This document shows, piece after piece, positions 7,051-15,039 of a stretch of DNA of 64,000 nucleotides (its first letter is position 1; each line of letters opens with the position of its first letter). Location of the stretch: the NCBI GenBank assembly GCA_902519845.1, contig CABYLQ010000002.1:62001-126000 (forward strand). Reading direction: 5' to 3'. Origin of the DNA: an uncultured Candidatus Actinomarina sp. GTDB taxonomy: Bacteria > Actinomycetota > Acidimicrobiia > Actinomarinales > Actinomarinaceae. Position numbers and translations under genes: made by a program. The notes under the pieces were generated by a model that was not told where the DNA came from, did not search any database, and was given only the letters and a program-made list of their open reading frames with translations.

Positions 7051-8887
7051 CTTTAGATAATATGCATTCTGATAAATTCTTTTTTTCTGTGTAAAGTGTA
7101 TTTCGTAAAAAAGGAACTTTATTGTTTTTTTCAATCAATTCAATAAATTGTAAATCAGTAGTGTGTTGTCCATGATCAGCTCCAGAAGCTCTACTTATAT
7201 TTTCGTTAATCAAGGTACCACCTAGATCATTGACCCCGGCATTTAATAACTTTGAAACTCCGTCATGTCCAAGCTTTACCCAACTAGCTTGAATATTTTC
7301 AATACTATTGAAGAAAAAGATTCTTGCTAGGGAATGAATAAGAGTTACCTCATCCCAAGTAGGTCCTGGCATACTTTTTCCTTGTAAAAAAATAGGTGAA
7401 CCCATATGGACAAAGGGTAAGGGTACAATTTCCGTAAATCCACTAGTTCTTTTTTGTATATGTCTTATTAATTCAAAATGATTCGACCATGATTCAATAT
7501 CATCAATATGTCCAAACATGATCGTAGCGGTAGATTTAATTCCGAGAGAGTGAGCAACTTCCATTACATATCCCCATTGTTCTGCAGTTATTTTATCAGG
7601 ACACAAGAATTCCCTTATACGGTTATCCAAAATCTCTGCAGCAGTACCTGGTAATGTATTTAAACCTGCTTCTTTTAATAAAGTGAGATAATCTTCAACC
7701 GATAAATTTATTGTTTCAGCACCTTGCCATATTTCAAGAGGTGTGAACCCATGAATGTGAAGATCAGGTACTTCAGATTTTATTTTTTGGACTAAATCTA
7801 AATAAAAATGACCTGTGTACTCAGGATGAATACCTCCTTGTAAACAAACTTCAGAAGCTCCATCTTTATATGCCTCAACGCTTCTTGCAACAACCTCCTG
7901 GGGTTCAAGATTATACGGCTTTTCTTTTAAGTCTAAACTTTTTGGACCTTTTGAAAATCCACAAAAACCACATTTAAAATAACATTGATTTGTGTAATTA
8001 ATATTTCTGTTTTTTACAAACGTGACTTTATCTTGATGAATTGATTCGTTAAGTTCATTCGCAACTTCAGCAATATCATTAATGTATTTTCCTGATGTTT
8101 TAAACAAATCGTTCAATTCATCTTTTGAAATTGCATATCCATCTTGAGCCTTTCCTAAAATATTTTCAAAATTATCTGTTTTAAATGATGATGATAAATT
8201 ATGAGTTACCTTATTTAGTTTAGGGATTTCCTTTCCTGAGCCAGGAGACCAATTAGTAGGAAAGCGCTTATACCCTCTGACATCTCGGGATTGAAGATAG
8301 TTTGTAAAATGTAATTTTGAAAGTATTTTTCTTGCTTCATTAAGTGGAACTGGAGAGAAAATAGTTCTTTCATATAGGTTTTGATCTATTTTTTCTTTAA
8401 GGATTTTAATTTCTTTGTAACTCCAATCTCTTAACCAAAGATCTTCAACTCCTTTATTAATAGACACAATTGCCTCATCGACAGAATTTACATATTTTGA
8501 AATTTTAAAACTCAGAGAAAGTTGTAGGTTTTTTACAGAATTTATGTTGTCGAGGTTATTTACAAGTATGTATCTAGGGTTTAAGCGGGTAATTACTTCT
8601 AAATCCTTTTCAATGTTTGATGACACTTTGTAAATTAATCTAGTTTTTGGAATATAATTAAATTCTTTCCAATTTTCATAATTAACAAACCATTGAAAGG
8701 CTTCCTCATTTATATCATCAGATACTGTTTGAAACCCATTTTTATGTACGGTTTCTAAATTTACATTTTTATTTATATAAAAAGACGATGTGCCCTCTTT
8801 TTTGCGAGAGTTTAGGTATATCTCGTTGTCAGAATCACATGGTCTAATTCTTAAAAAAGATACATTATTTTGTAAATTCATGCTCAC
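7034..8887 (-). CDS. cofH: FO synthase subunit CofH with long N-terminal extension
   Basis: Radical-SAM enzyme that joins tyrosine-derived hydroxybenzyl to the flavin precursor to form the intermediate CofG closes to FO, the F420 chromophore. The catalytic part begins near residue 240 with CX3CX2C (CYFKCGFC, about 302-309), then EVCLQGGIHPEYTG, LHIHGFTPLEI, and GTAAEILDNRIRE. The first 235 residues or so are not CofH, nor obviously CofG: alternating predicted strands and helices (RLIYKV, YILVNN, EDLWLRDW) suggest half an alpha/beta barrel. GTG 8887 is chosen because AAAGGA lies seven bases upstream; ATGs at 8905 and 8881 are alternatives. Overlaps cofG and trmD. Confidence 0.88.
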   Translation of the reverse strand: MSMNLQNNVSFLRIRPCDSDNEIYLNSRKKEGTSSFYINKNVNLETVHKNGFQTVSDDINEEAFQWFVNYENWKEFNYIPKTRLIYKVSSNIEKDLEVITRLNPRYILVNNLDNINSVKNLQLSLSFKISKYVNSVDEAIVSINKGVEDLWLRDWSYKEIKILKEKIDQNLYERTIFSPVPLNEARKILSKLHFTNYLQSRDVRGYKRFPTNWSPGSGKEIPKLNKVTHNLSSSFKTDNFENILGKAQDGYAISKDELNDLFKTSGKYINDIAEVANELNESIHQDKVTFVKNRNINYTNQCYFKCGFCGFSKGPKSLDLKEKPYNLEPQEVVARSVEAYKDGASEVCLQGGIHPEYTGHFYLDLVQKIKSEVPDLHIHGFTPLEIWQGAETINLSVEDYLTLLKEAGLNTLPGTAAEILDNRIREFLCPDKITAEQWGYVMEVAHSLGIKSTATIMFGHIDDIESWSNHFELIRHIQKRTSGFTEIVPLPFVHMGSPIFLQGKSMPGPTWDEVTLIHSLARIFFFNSIENIQASWVKLGHDGVSKLLNAGVNDLGGTLINENISRASGADHGQHTTDLQFIELIEKNNKVPFLRNTLYTEKKNLSECILSKDVIKL

Positions 8888-9989
8888 GAGGATATCCTTT
8901 CTCATTTACTACACTACTTACTTTTTCATATATTTGAGGACTAAGCCATTCCCTGTTTATAAATGAGGGGTATACAGGAAATCTTGGAATAAGTTCTTGA
9001 TTAGTACTTTCAACACTTTTTCTTAGCTCTTGTATGTTAGGCCAAGTATGTTCAGGATTAACCCAATCAATTGTTTTAGGTGAGATACCACCAAAATCAT
9101 TTATTCCTGATTTAATAAACAAGTCAACATCATTAACTAGATTGGGTGGAATTTGAAGAGAGATATGGCTTGGTAGAAAAATCCTTGTTGTAGCAATTAT
9201 TCTTAAAAATAAATCATTAATTATTTCAGAACTATATTTCATAGCAGTATTTTGTTTGGCTCTAAAGTTTTGAAGAATTACTTCCTGAATTGATGTATTT
9301 TCTTTACAAGTCTGAATTAGTTTAAAAATATCAAATATTAATTCTTCTTTAGAATCAGCAACACCCAACAGCAAACCAGTAGTCATAGGGTATTTTTCTT
9401 CCATTGCATTATTTAAAGTATCTAGTCTTAATTTTATATTTTTGGTTTTAGCTCCATAGTGAGCGTGACCTTTTTTGTTAATTCTTGACGAAAATGTTTC
9501 TAACATCAAACCACCTGACGGCGAATGTTTTTTGTATTCGATTATTTCATTTTGTGACATCAAACCAGGGTTTATATGAGGAAGTAAATGATATTTATCG
9601 TTTATACGTTTTGCATTCTCTACTAAATAAGAAAAAGTGTTTTCGTACCCAAATTTATTTAATTGTTCTAGTGCAAAAGACCACTTATTTTCGGGTTTGT
9701 CACCTAATGTAAATAATGCCTCATAGCATCCTGTTTGTTGGCCAACGTATGCAATTGCATCTACTTCATCAAATGTTAAATAAGTTCCACCTTCTTTTGG
9801 TGATTTAACGAACGTACAATATCCACACGAATCTTGACATAAAGTAGTTAATGGAATAAAAACCTTTGGGCTATATGTTATATCCTTACCAAAATATTCT
9901 TGTTTTTTAGTAAAGGCAGTATCTAATAATTCATGTGTGGAGATCTCTCCAAAAATATAATTTTCAATTTTTTTATGTAAAGTAGACAT
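8865..9989 (-). CDS. cofG: FO synthase subunit CofG
   Basis: Radical-SAM subunit of FO synthase, acting with CofH to make 7,8-didemethyl-8-hydroxy-5-deazariboflavin. CX3CX2C is visible as CQDSCGYC (about residues 51-58), followed by the CofG-type TLGDKPE and later NFRAKQNTAM and GINDFGGISPKT. About 374 aa from ATG 9989; a TTG at 10031 is also in frame, and neither has a convincing ribosome-binding site. Most actinobacteria fuse CofG and CofH as FbiC; here they are separate but overlapping, cofG first. No other F420 biosynthesis genes (cofC, cofD, cofE) are in the window. Confidence 0.92.
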   Translation of the reverse strand: MSTLHKKIENYIFGEISTHELLDTAFTKKQEYFGKDITYSPKVFIPLTTLCQDSCGYCTFVKSPKEGGTYLTFDEVDAIAYVGQQTGCYEALFTLGDKPENKWSFALEQLNKFGYENTFSYLVENAKRINDKYHLLPHINPGLMSQNEIIEYKKHSPSGGLMLETFSSRINKKGHAHYGAKTKNIKLRLDTLNNAMEEKYPMTTGLLLGVADSKEELIFDIFKLIQTCKENTSIQEVILQNFRAKQNTAMKYSSEIINDLFLRIIATTRIFLPSHISLQIPPNLVNDVDLFIKSGINDFGGISPKTIDWVNPEHTWPNIQELRKSVESTNQELIPRFPVYPSFINREWLSPQIYEKVSSVVNEKGYPREHEFTK

Positions 9990-10066
9990 AATTTTTAACA
10001 ATTCGATAATATTATGATTTGATTGTACCAAGAATTTAATAAAAATACATAAGTGGAAAGTGACAT

Positions 10067-11077
10067 ATGATTAACGTTTCGTTAGTTGGTTTTGGAAGAA
10101 TTGGAAGAGATTTATTCAGACAGTCTTTAGATAACGAAGAAATAAATATAGTATCCGTTTCTGATACTGCTGATAAAGAAAACCTTATTTATCTTCTTAA
10201 ATATGATTCAATTTATGGACAACTAGATCATGAAATAAAAGTTATGGACGATGGCATTCTTGTTAACGATAAGAAAACAGTATTTAATAATTGGAAAAAT
10301 GCAGAAGAATCAGATTGGAACTCACTTAATACTGAGATAGTTATTTTGGCAACTGGAAAACCCCAGAATTTAATGGAATCAGAAATGCATATATCTAAAG
10401 GTGCGAAAAAAGTATTTATTGCCTCTACTCCAGAAAATTTAGAAGAAATACCAATATTTATATCTGGTTGCAATGATGAAGAAATAGATTTGGACTCAAA
10501 CGTAATTTCCTTTGGATCAAATACTGCTAATGCTGTAGCACCTATATTAAAAGTGATTAACAATGAATACGGGGTTGAAGAAGTATTTATAACTACTGTA
10601 CATGGTTATTCAAACTCAAATAGATTGGCAGACGTAGCAGGTGAAGGATTCCGGAAGAATAGAGCTGCAGGTGAAAATATTATTCCATCAATTACTAATT
10701 CATCTAAGGTCATTGAAACTGTATTACCAGAATTAAGTGAAAAGATTGCTTCCTTTTCAATGACAGTTCCTGTACCTGATGGAAGTACTATTGATCTGAC
10801 ATTGAATTTGAAAAATAACACATCAAAAGAAGAAATAAATAGTTTCTTTGATGAAAAAACTACCAAAGTTGATTTACATAAAATTATTGGTATAACGTAT
10901 GATCCAATAGTGTCCTCTGATGTTGTAGGAAACTCACTCTCAGGAATTGTTGATGGCCTATCTACAATGTGTATTGATGACAATAAATTAAAACTCATTA
11001 TTTGGTTTGATAATGGTTGGGGTTATGCTTCAAGAATAATTGATGCTGTAACGATGTTAGGTAGTCGATTTGAATAA
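10067..11077 (+). CDS. GAPDH-like protein lacking the catalytic cysteine
   Basis: A 336-aa paralogue of glyceraldehyde-3-phosphate dehydrogenase lying directly before the normal gap gene. The Rossmann opening VGFGRIGRDLF and the C-terminal IIWFDNGWGYASR are conserved, and His179 is kept (TTVHGYSN). The active-site SCTTNC is SNTANA here, so Cys152 is Asn. The substrate-phosphate segment MRVPVPNGS is MTVPVPDGS, losing an Arg. It cannot use the normal thiohemiacetal mechanism. The frame is intact and well conserved, so it is probably not a pseudogene. Possible roles: regulatory partner of Gap or a different NAD-binding activity. GGAAAG precedes the ATG; overlaps the next gene by 8 nt. Confidence 0.82.
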   Translation: MINVSLVGFGRIGRDLFRQSLDNEEINIVSVSDTADKENLIYLLKYDSIYGQLDHEIKVMDDGILVNDKKTVFNNWKNAEESDWNSLNTEIVILATGKPQNLMESEMHISKGAKKVFIASTPENLEEIPIFISGCNDEEIDLDSNVISFGSNTANAVAPILKVINNEYGVEEVFITTVHGYSNSNRLADVAGEGFRKNRAAGENIIPSITNSSKVIETVLPELSEKIASFSMTVPVPDGSTIDLTLNLKNNTSKEEINSFFDEKTTKVDLHKIIGITYDPIVSSDVVGNSLSGIVDGLSTMCIDDNKLKLIIWFDNGWGYASRIIDAVTMLGSRFE

Positions 11078-12074
11078 CGTAGGAATAAATGGATTCGGAA
11101 GAATCGGAAGGTCAATTTTAAGAATAATTGTCGAATCAAATTCAGATTTGAATGTAATAGCAATAAACGACCTTGGAGATCGAGAGAATCTCGTATATTT
11201 ATTCAAACATGATTCAATAATGGGTGTTCTTGATTTACATGTTGAACTAAAAGGTGATGATTTAATAGTTGGAGACAGAACCATAAAATTAATCTCACAC
11301 GATGATCCAGCGAACATTCCTTGGAGTGATTTAGGTATTGATTTAGTTGTTGAATCAACTGGTTTTTTCCGTGATAAATCGTCTTTAGAAAAGCACATAA
11401 GTTCAGGAGCGAAAAAAGTAGTCCTTACTGTGCCTCCTAAAGATGAAATTGATGCAACAGTAGTTCTTGGTGTGAATGATGATTCTCTTACTGAGAACGA
11501 TAATCTTATCTCTAACGCATCATGTACTACTAATTGCCTAGCTCCCATTGCAAAAGTACTTAACGATAACTTTAAAATTAAGTCTGGACTCATGACTACT
11601 GTTCATGCTTATACCAACGACCAGGCACTTGCTGAAACAACCCATAGTGATTTTAGAAGAGGACGAAGTGCTACTCAAAATATTATTCCCACATCAACTG
11701 GTGCGGCAAAAGCAGTCGGAATGGTTCTACCTGAACTTAATGGAAAACTTGATGGAATGGCTATGAGAGTACCTGTACCCAACGGAAGCGTAGTAGATCT
11801 AGTTGTAGAAGTTAAGGAGAATGTTACCGTTAACGATGTAAATAGTGCTGTTAAAAAAGCAGCTGAAAATGAACTTAAGGGAATTCTTCAGTATTCTGAA
11901 GTGCCTTTGGTCTCAACGGACATACTACAAAATTCACATTCAAGCATTTACGATGCTTCTTCGACACAAATAGTTAACAAGAATCATATCAAAGTTGTTT
12001 GTTGGTATGACAATGAATGGGGTTATTCAAACAGAGTTGTTGATCTACTAGAAAAATTGTCTACTAGTGAATAA
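11070..12074 (+). CDS. gap: Glyceraldehyde-3-phosphate dehydrogenase
   Basis: Canonical glycolytic/gluconeogenic GAPDH, 334 aa. NAD-binding INGFGRIGR at the N-terminus, D34 in INDLGD suggesting NAD preference, catalytic Cys152 in SNASCTTNC, His179 in TTVHAYTND, phosphate-binding AMRVPVPNGS and the closing WYDNEWGYSNR are all present. Start is TTG 11070, inside the last codons of the upstream paralogue (TTGAATAA overlap), implying translational coupling of the active and inactive copies. Confidence 0.96.
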   Translation: MNNVGINGFGRIGRSILRIIVESNSDLNVIAINDLGDRENLVYLFKHDSIMGVLDLHVELKGDDLIVGDRTIKLISHDDPANIPWSDLGIDLVVESTGFFRDKSSLEKHISSGAKKVVLTVPPKDEIDATVVLGVNDDSLTENDNLISNASCTTNCLAPIAKVLNDNFKIKSGLMTTVHAYTNDQALAETTHSDFRRGRSATQNIIPTSTGAAKAVGMVLPELNGKLDGMAMRVPVPNGSVVDLVVEVKENVTVNDVNSAVKKAAENELKGILQYSEVPLVSTDILQNSHSSIYDASSTQIVNKNHIKVVCWYDNEWGYSNRVVDLLEKLSTSE

Positions 12075-12486
12075 AGAATTACCGATAGCACCTCAAGCAG
12101 CTGGAAATTATGTAACAATTAAGAAAATTGGAAATTTTATATATACTTCTGGACATGTTCCTATTTCTGATGACGTAAAATTCATTGGAAAAATTCCAAA
12201 TGATATTTCGATAGATGAGGGCTATAAAGCTTCTTCATTATGTGCAGAACTCACAATTGCATCACTTCTAACAGTTTCTGAAATTGAAAAATTAATTCCA
12301 GTAAACGTAATTGGGTTTGTAAATTCTGAATCAGACTTTGAGAACCAACCAATGGTCCTGAATGGATTTACAGATAAATTAGATGAATATTTTACAGATA
12401 AACCAACCCGATCAGCAGTTGGTGTTTCTAGTTTGCCGTTAAATGTATGTGTTGAAGTCCAATCTGTGTTTTATATAAATGAATAA
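12067..12486 (+). CDS. RidA/YjgF family protein
   Basis: 139-aa member of the RidA (YjgF/YER057c/UK114) family, whose best-known members hydrolyse reactive enamine/imine intermediates of PLP enzymes. Recognisable features are the N-terminal YTSGHVPI strand and the C-terminal TRSAVGVSSLPLNVCVEV. The key Arg of active RidA occurs within SLPxxxxVEV-neighbouring sequence in the family; here TRSAVGV holds the candidate, so activity is plausible, not certain. Start is GTG 12067 overlapping gap by 8 nt (GTGAATAA). Third gene of a four-gene coupled run. Confidence 0.82.
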   Translation: MNKELPIAPQAAGNYVTIKKIGNFIYTSGHVPISDDVKFIGKIPNDISIDEGYKASSLCAELTIASLLTVSEIEKLIPVNVIGFVNSESDFENQPMVLNGFTDKLDEYFTDKPTRSAVGVSSLPLNVCVEVQSVFYINE

Positions 12487-13183
12487 TTTTATTGTTGGTA
12501 TAAGTACTGGAAATAAAGACGTTGAAATGTCTGCTGGAGAAATAGAATGTTCAGTATTAAATTCTGAGTTCATAAATCAATGTAATGAACATGGAGCACA
12601 AGTTATTATCCTCCCACAGCAACAAATAACATCTATAAATTTAAAGGGCATTGATGGATTAATAGTTACTGGAGGAGGAGACATTAATCCTGAAATGTAT
12701 AATCAAATCCCAGATGCAACTATCGAAAGAGTTGATAATTTAAGAGATTCTACTGAAATAAATATATTTAAAGCTGCAGAGAAAATGAAAATTAAAACAC
12801 TGGCTATATGCAGAGGTCATCAATTATTGAATATATATAAAGGAGGAACCTTGTATCAAGATTTGGAAAAAGCTGGGTTTCAAGATATAGATCATCAAAA
12901 ACCATATGAAAATGCAAGAAAGAACATACATGAAATCAAAATTGAAGAAGATTCAAAATTAAATGCAATAATTGGTAATGAAATTATTGAAGTCAACAGT
13001 ATCCATCATCAAGGTATTGATAAATTAGGAAAAGACTTAAAGATTACAGCAAAATCACCTGATGGTGTTATAGAAGGAATTGAGACAACAAATGAATGGA
13101 ATGCAATTGGAATTCAGTGGCATCCAGAATATTTAGATGATGAACCTACAAATAAAATTTACAATTGGCTAATCAATAGTTAG
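12479..13183 (+). CDS. Class I glutamine amidotransferase-like hydrolase (PuuD family)
   Basis: 234-aa peptidase C26 protein, related to gamma-glutamyl-GABA hydrolase PuuD. The nucleophile Cys111 lies in AICRGHQLLN, the oxyanion-type GGGDINPE motif precedes it, and the His-Glu pair is in GIQWHPEYL. PuuD members cleave gamma-glutamyl amides in the cytoplasm and can feed GABA metabolism, which would fit gabT at 34.4 kb, but the substrate is inferred. ATG 12479 overlaps the RidA-like gene by 8 nt (ATGAATAA). Its 3' end overlaps the convergent rimM by 15 nt. Confidence 0.85.
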   Translation: MNNFIVGISTGNKDVEMSAGEIECSVLNSEFINQCNEHGAQVIILPQQQITSINLKGIDGLIVTGGGDINPEMYNQIPDATIERVDNLRDSTEINIFKAAEKMKIKTLAICRGHQLLNIYKGGTLYQDLEKAGFQDIDHQKPYENARKNIHEIKIEEDSKLNAIIGNEIIEVNSIHHQGIDKLGKDLKITAKSPDGVIEGIETTNEWNAIGIQWHPEYLDDEPTNKIYNWLINS

Positions 13184-13636
13184 ATAGAGTGTGTTCTCAA
13201 CATACTTAAAATTGTCATCATCATAAGAAACAACAATATCATCTTTATCATTTGATATTGTGCACATAATTAAATTAGATGAATAAAAATAATTAACCAA
13301 CTTCACATTACTCGAAAATTCATAGCCAATAAAAAACTTAGGCCAAGGTAAATTAGATTTATTAGTTAAGTATTTATATTCAGAAGAAATAAATGCTTCA
13401 TTATCTCTAAGACTTTCAGATTCATCTACTGAATCTATATTTTCAAATTTTATTAAATTTCTATCCTTCAAATGTTTTTTAAAATTATCGATTTTGTATT
13501 CTTTTTGACCAATCAAAACATTTACATTAGATAAATCTAAATCCCTAAAATATTTATCAATATTTATGTATTGGAAACCAAGAAGTCCATGTGGTTTTCC
13601 AAGTTTTCCTAAGTAGTATAAATTATCTTTAGTCAA
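13169..13636 (-). CDS. rimM: Ribosome maturation factor RimM
   Basis: Binds S19 and helps assemble the 30S head. At 155 aa it is shorter than the usual 165-180, and divergent. The N-terminal beta-barrel motif is present as LGKLGKPHGLLGFQYI, followed by FENIDSVDESESLRDNEAFIS, the family's linker element, and a PRC-barrel-like C-terminal part starting PWPKFFIGYEF. Start TTG 13636 overlaps the KH-protein stop by 8 nt. Position after rpsP and khpA supports the call. trmD, its normal next neighbour, is displaced to 7.0 kb. Confidence 0.88.
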   Translation of the reverse strand: MTKDNLYYLGKLGKPHGLLGFQYINIDKYFRDLDLSNVNVLIGQKEYKIDNFKKHLKDRNLIKFENIDSVDESESLRDNEAFISSEYKYLTNKSNLPWPKFFIGYEFSSNVKLVNYFYSSNLIMCTISNDKDDIVVSYDDDNFKYVENTLYLTID

Positions 13637-13883
13637 TAAATTCTACTGAAGATTGAAGCCCTTCTTCATCTGCTGCAGCCTGAGCTACAGTTCTAATTGC
13701 GCGTGCTACTCTTCCTCGTTTTCCTATTACTCTACCCATATCATTTGGGGAAGTTCTAACTTCAATTGCAACATTTTCATCATCTGATGAGGATATGTCT
13801 ACTTTTACTGACTTTTGATCCTCCACGATTTGAGAGATTATATATTCAACAACATTTCTCACAATCTTTCCACTTTCACTCAT
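13629..13883 (-). CDS. khpA: KH-domain RNA-binding protein KhpA
   Basis: 84-aa single KH-domain protein. The RNA-binding GXXG loop is in GRVIGKRGRVARAIRTV, preceded by the KH strand VAIEVRTSPND. Homologues bind many RNAs and, in Gram-positive bacteria, act with KhpB in cell-wall growth and sRNA-related control. It lies between rpsP (4-nt ATGA overlap) and rimM, its standard position. Confidence 0.93.
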   Translation of the reverse strand: MSESGKIVRNVVEYIISQIVEDQKSVKVDISSSDDENVAIEVRTSPNDMGRVIGKRGRVARAIRTVAQAAADEEGLQSSVEFID

Positions 13884-14290
13884 TCTTCTTCACCTTTGTT
13901 TTCACTTTCCTCAACATCTTCAGAAATTTGTTCAGAGTCTGCAACATTCTCTTCATTTTTCTTATTATTTGCTTTTGAGCTACCTTTTACTTTTGGTTCC
14001 GGTGGAGTTGGTATCGAGACCACTTCACCTTTAGATGATCTCCATTGAGCCCATGCTCCAGATATTTCAAGTATCTTTTGAGCTCTTTCAGAGGGTTGTG
14101 CACCTTTATCAAGCCAGGAAACAGCTTTTTCAACGTCTATATCAACTTTTGATGGATTTTCATGAGGATCATAGAATCCTAGATCTTCAATAAATTTTCC
14201 ATCTCTTGGAGATCGAGAATCAGCAACAATAACTCTAAAAGTTCTATTCTTTTTTTTGCCTCTTTGGGCTAGCCTAATTTTTACTGGCAT
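13880..14290 (-). CDS. rpsP: 30S ribosomal protein S16
   Basis: Small-subunit assembly protein. The conserved core (MPVKIRLAQRGKKKNRTFR, ADSRSPRDGKFIEDLGFYDP, AQPSERAQKIL) spans about residues 1-80. Beyond it is an extension of about 50 residues, acidic and low in complexity (KNEENVADSEQISEDVEES), as in other actinobacterial S16 proteins. First gene of rpsP-khpA-rimM, divergent from upp. No clear consensus promoter could be picked in the 108-bp AT-rich gap. Confidence 0.95.
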   Translation of the reverse strand: MPVKIRLAQRGKKKNRTFRVIVADSRSPRDGKFIEDLGFYDPHENPSKVDIDVEKAVSWLDKGAQPSERAQKILEISGAWAQWRSSKGEVVSIPTPPEPKVKGSSKANNKKNEENVADSEQISEDVEESENKGEEE

Positions 14291-14398
14291 TAAATTCCTA
14301 ATCTATTTGCAGTTAATCATAATAGTTAACTTATAACTTAATGACTTAAAAATTATATTTACTATCAATAATTAGTCCTAGTAAAGATTAATTATTTA

Positions 14399-15034
14399 AT
14401 GTACTCTAAAATTATGGAATTAATTGAAATATCTCATCCATTAAAAGATCATTATTTAACAAATTTAAGAGACAAGAATACAGATTTTGATACGTTTAGA
14501 ACATCTGCTTCGAAATTATCTTATTTTTTAGTAGTTGAAGCAACCAAGCACCTAACTACATCTGAGATAGAAATTAATACTCCTCTTACGAAAACAACAG
14601 GTGTACAAATTGAAAATAACTCAGTTGCAATTTCTGTACTTAGAGCTGGGCTTGGATTAATGGATGGAGTTCAACAGCTCATACCAAATATATCTTTTGG
14701 TTATATCGGTGTTCAAAGAAATGAAGAGACTGCTGAACCTGAAAATTACTATGAAAAATTACCTGATCTTGTAAATAAAAATGTATTTATTTTAGAACCA
14801 ATGTTAGCAACTGGAGGATCCCTTTCGTTTGCCATTGAAACTGTAAAAAAATACAATCCTAAAAATATACACGCATTAACAGTTATATCTGCTCCAGAGG
14901 GAATTGAAAAGATTAAAGAGAATCATCCAGATATAACTTTAATTACTGCATCTATTGATGAAAAATTGGATGAAAATTGGTACATTGTACCTGGCCTTGG
15001 AGATATGGGCGATAGGCTTTTTGGAACTACTTAA
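14399..15034 (+). CDS. upp: Uracil phosphoribosyltransferase
   Basis: Converts uracil and PRPP to UMP (pyrimidine salvage). The PRPP loop is LEPMLATGGS; the uracil-binding C-terminal segment is YIVPGLGDMGDRLFGT, and an Arg-containing loop RAGLGLMDG matches the family. 211 aa from ATG 14399; ATG 14414 (MELIEISHPL) fits the family N-terminus slightly better and neither has a clear ribosome-binding site. First gene of a salvage operon with deoB and punA. Confidence 0.94.
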   Translation: MYSKIMELIEISHPLKDHYLTNLRDKNTDFDTFRTSASKLSYFLVVEATKHLTTSEIEINTPLTKTTGVQIENNSVAISVLRAGLGLMDGVQQLIPNISFGYIGVQRNEETAEPENYYEKLPDLVNKNVFILEPMLATGGSLSFAIETVKKYNPKNIHALTVISAPEGIEKIKENHPDITLITASIDEKLDENWYIVPGLGDMGDRLFGTT

Positions 15035-15039
15035 CAAAA

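Noticed and set aside
7051-7134. 28-residue N-terminal extension of TrmD
   Set aside because: It lies within cofH coding sequence and TrmD proteins start at MLSNFNIITLFPEIF-like sequence.
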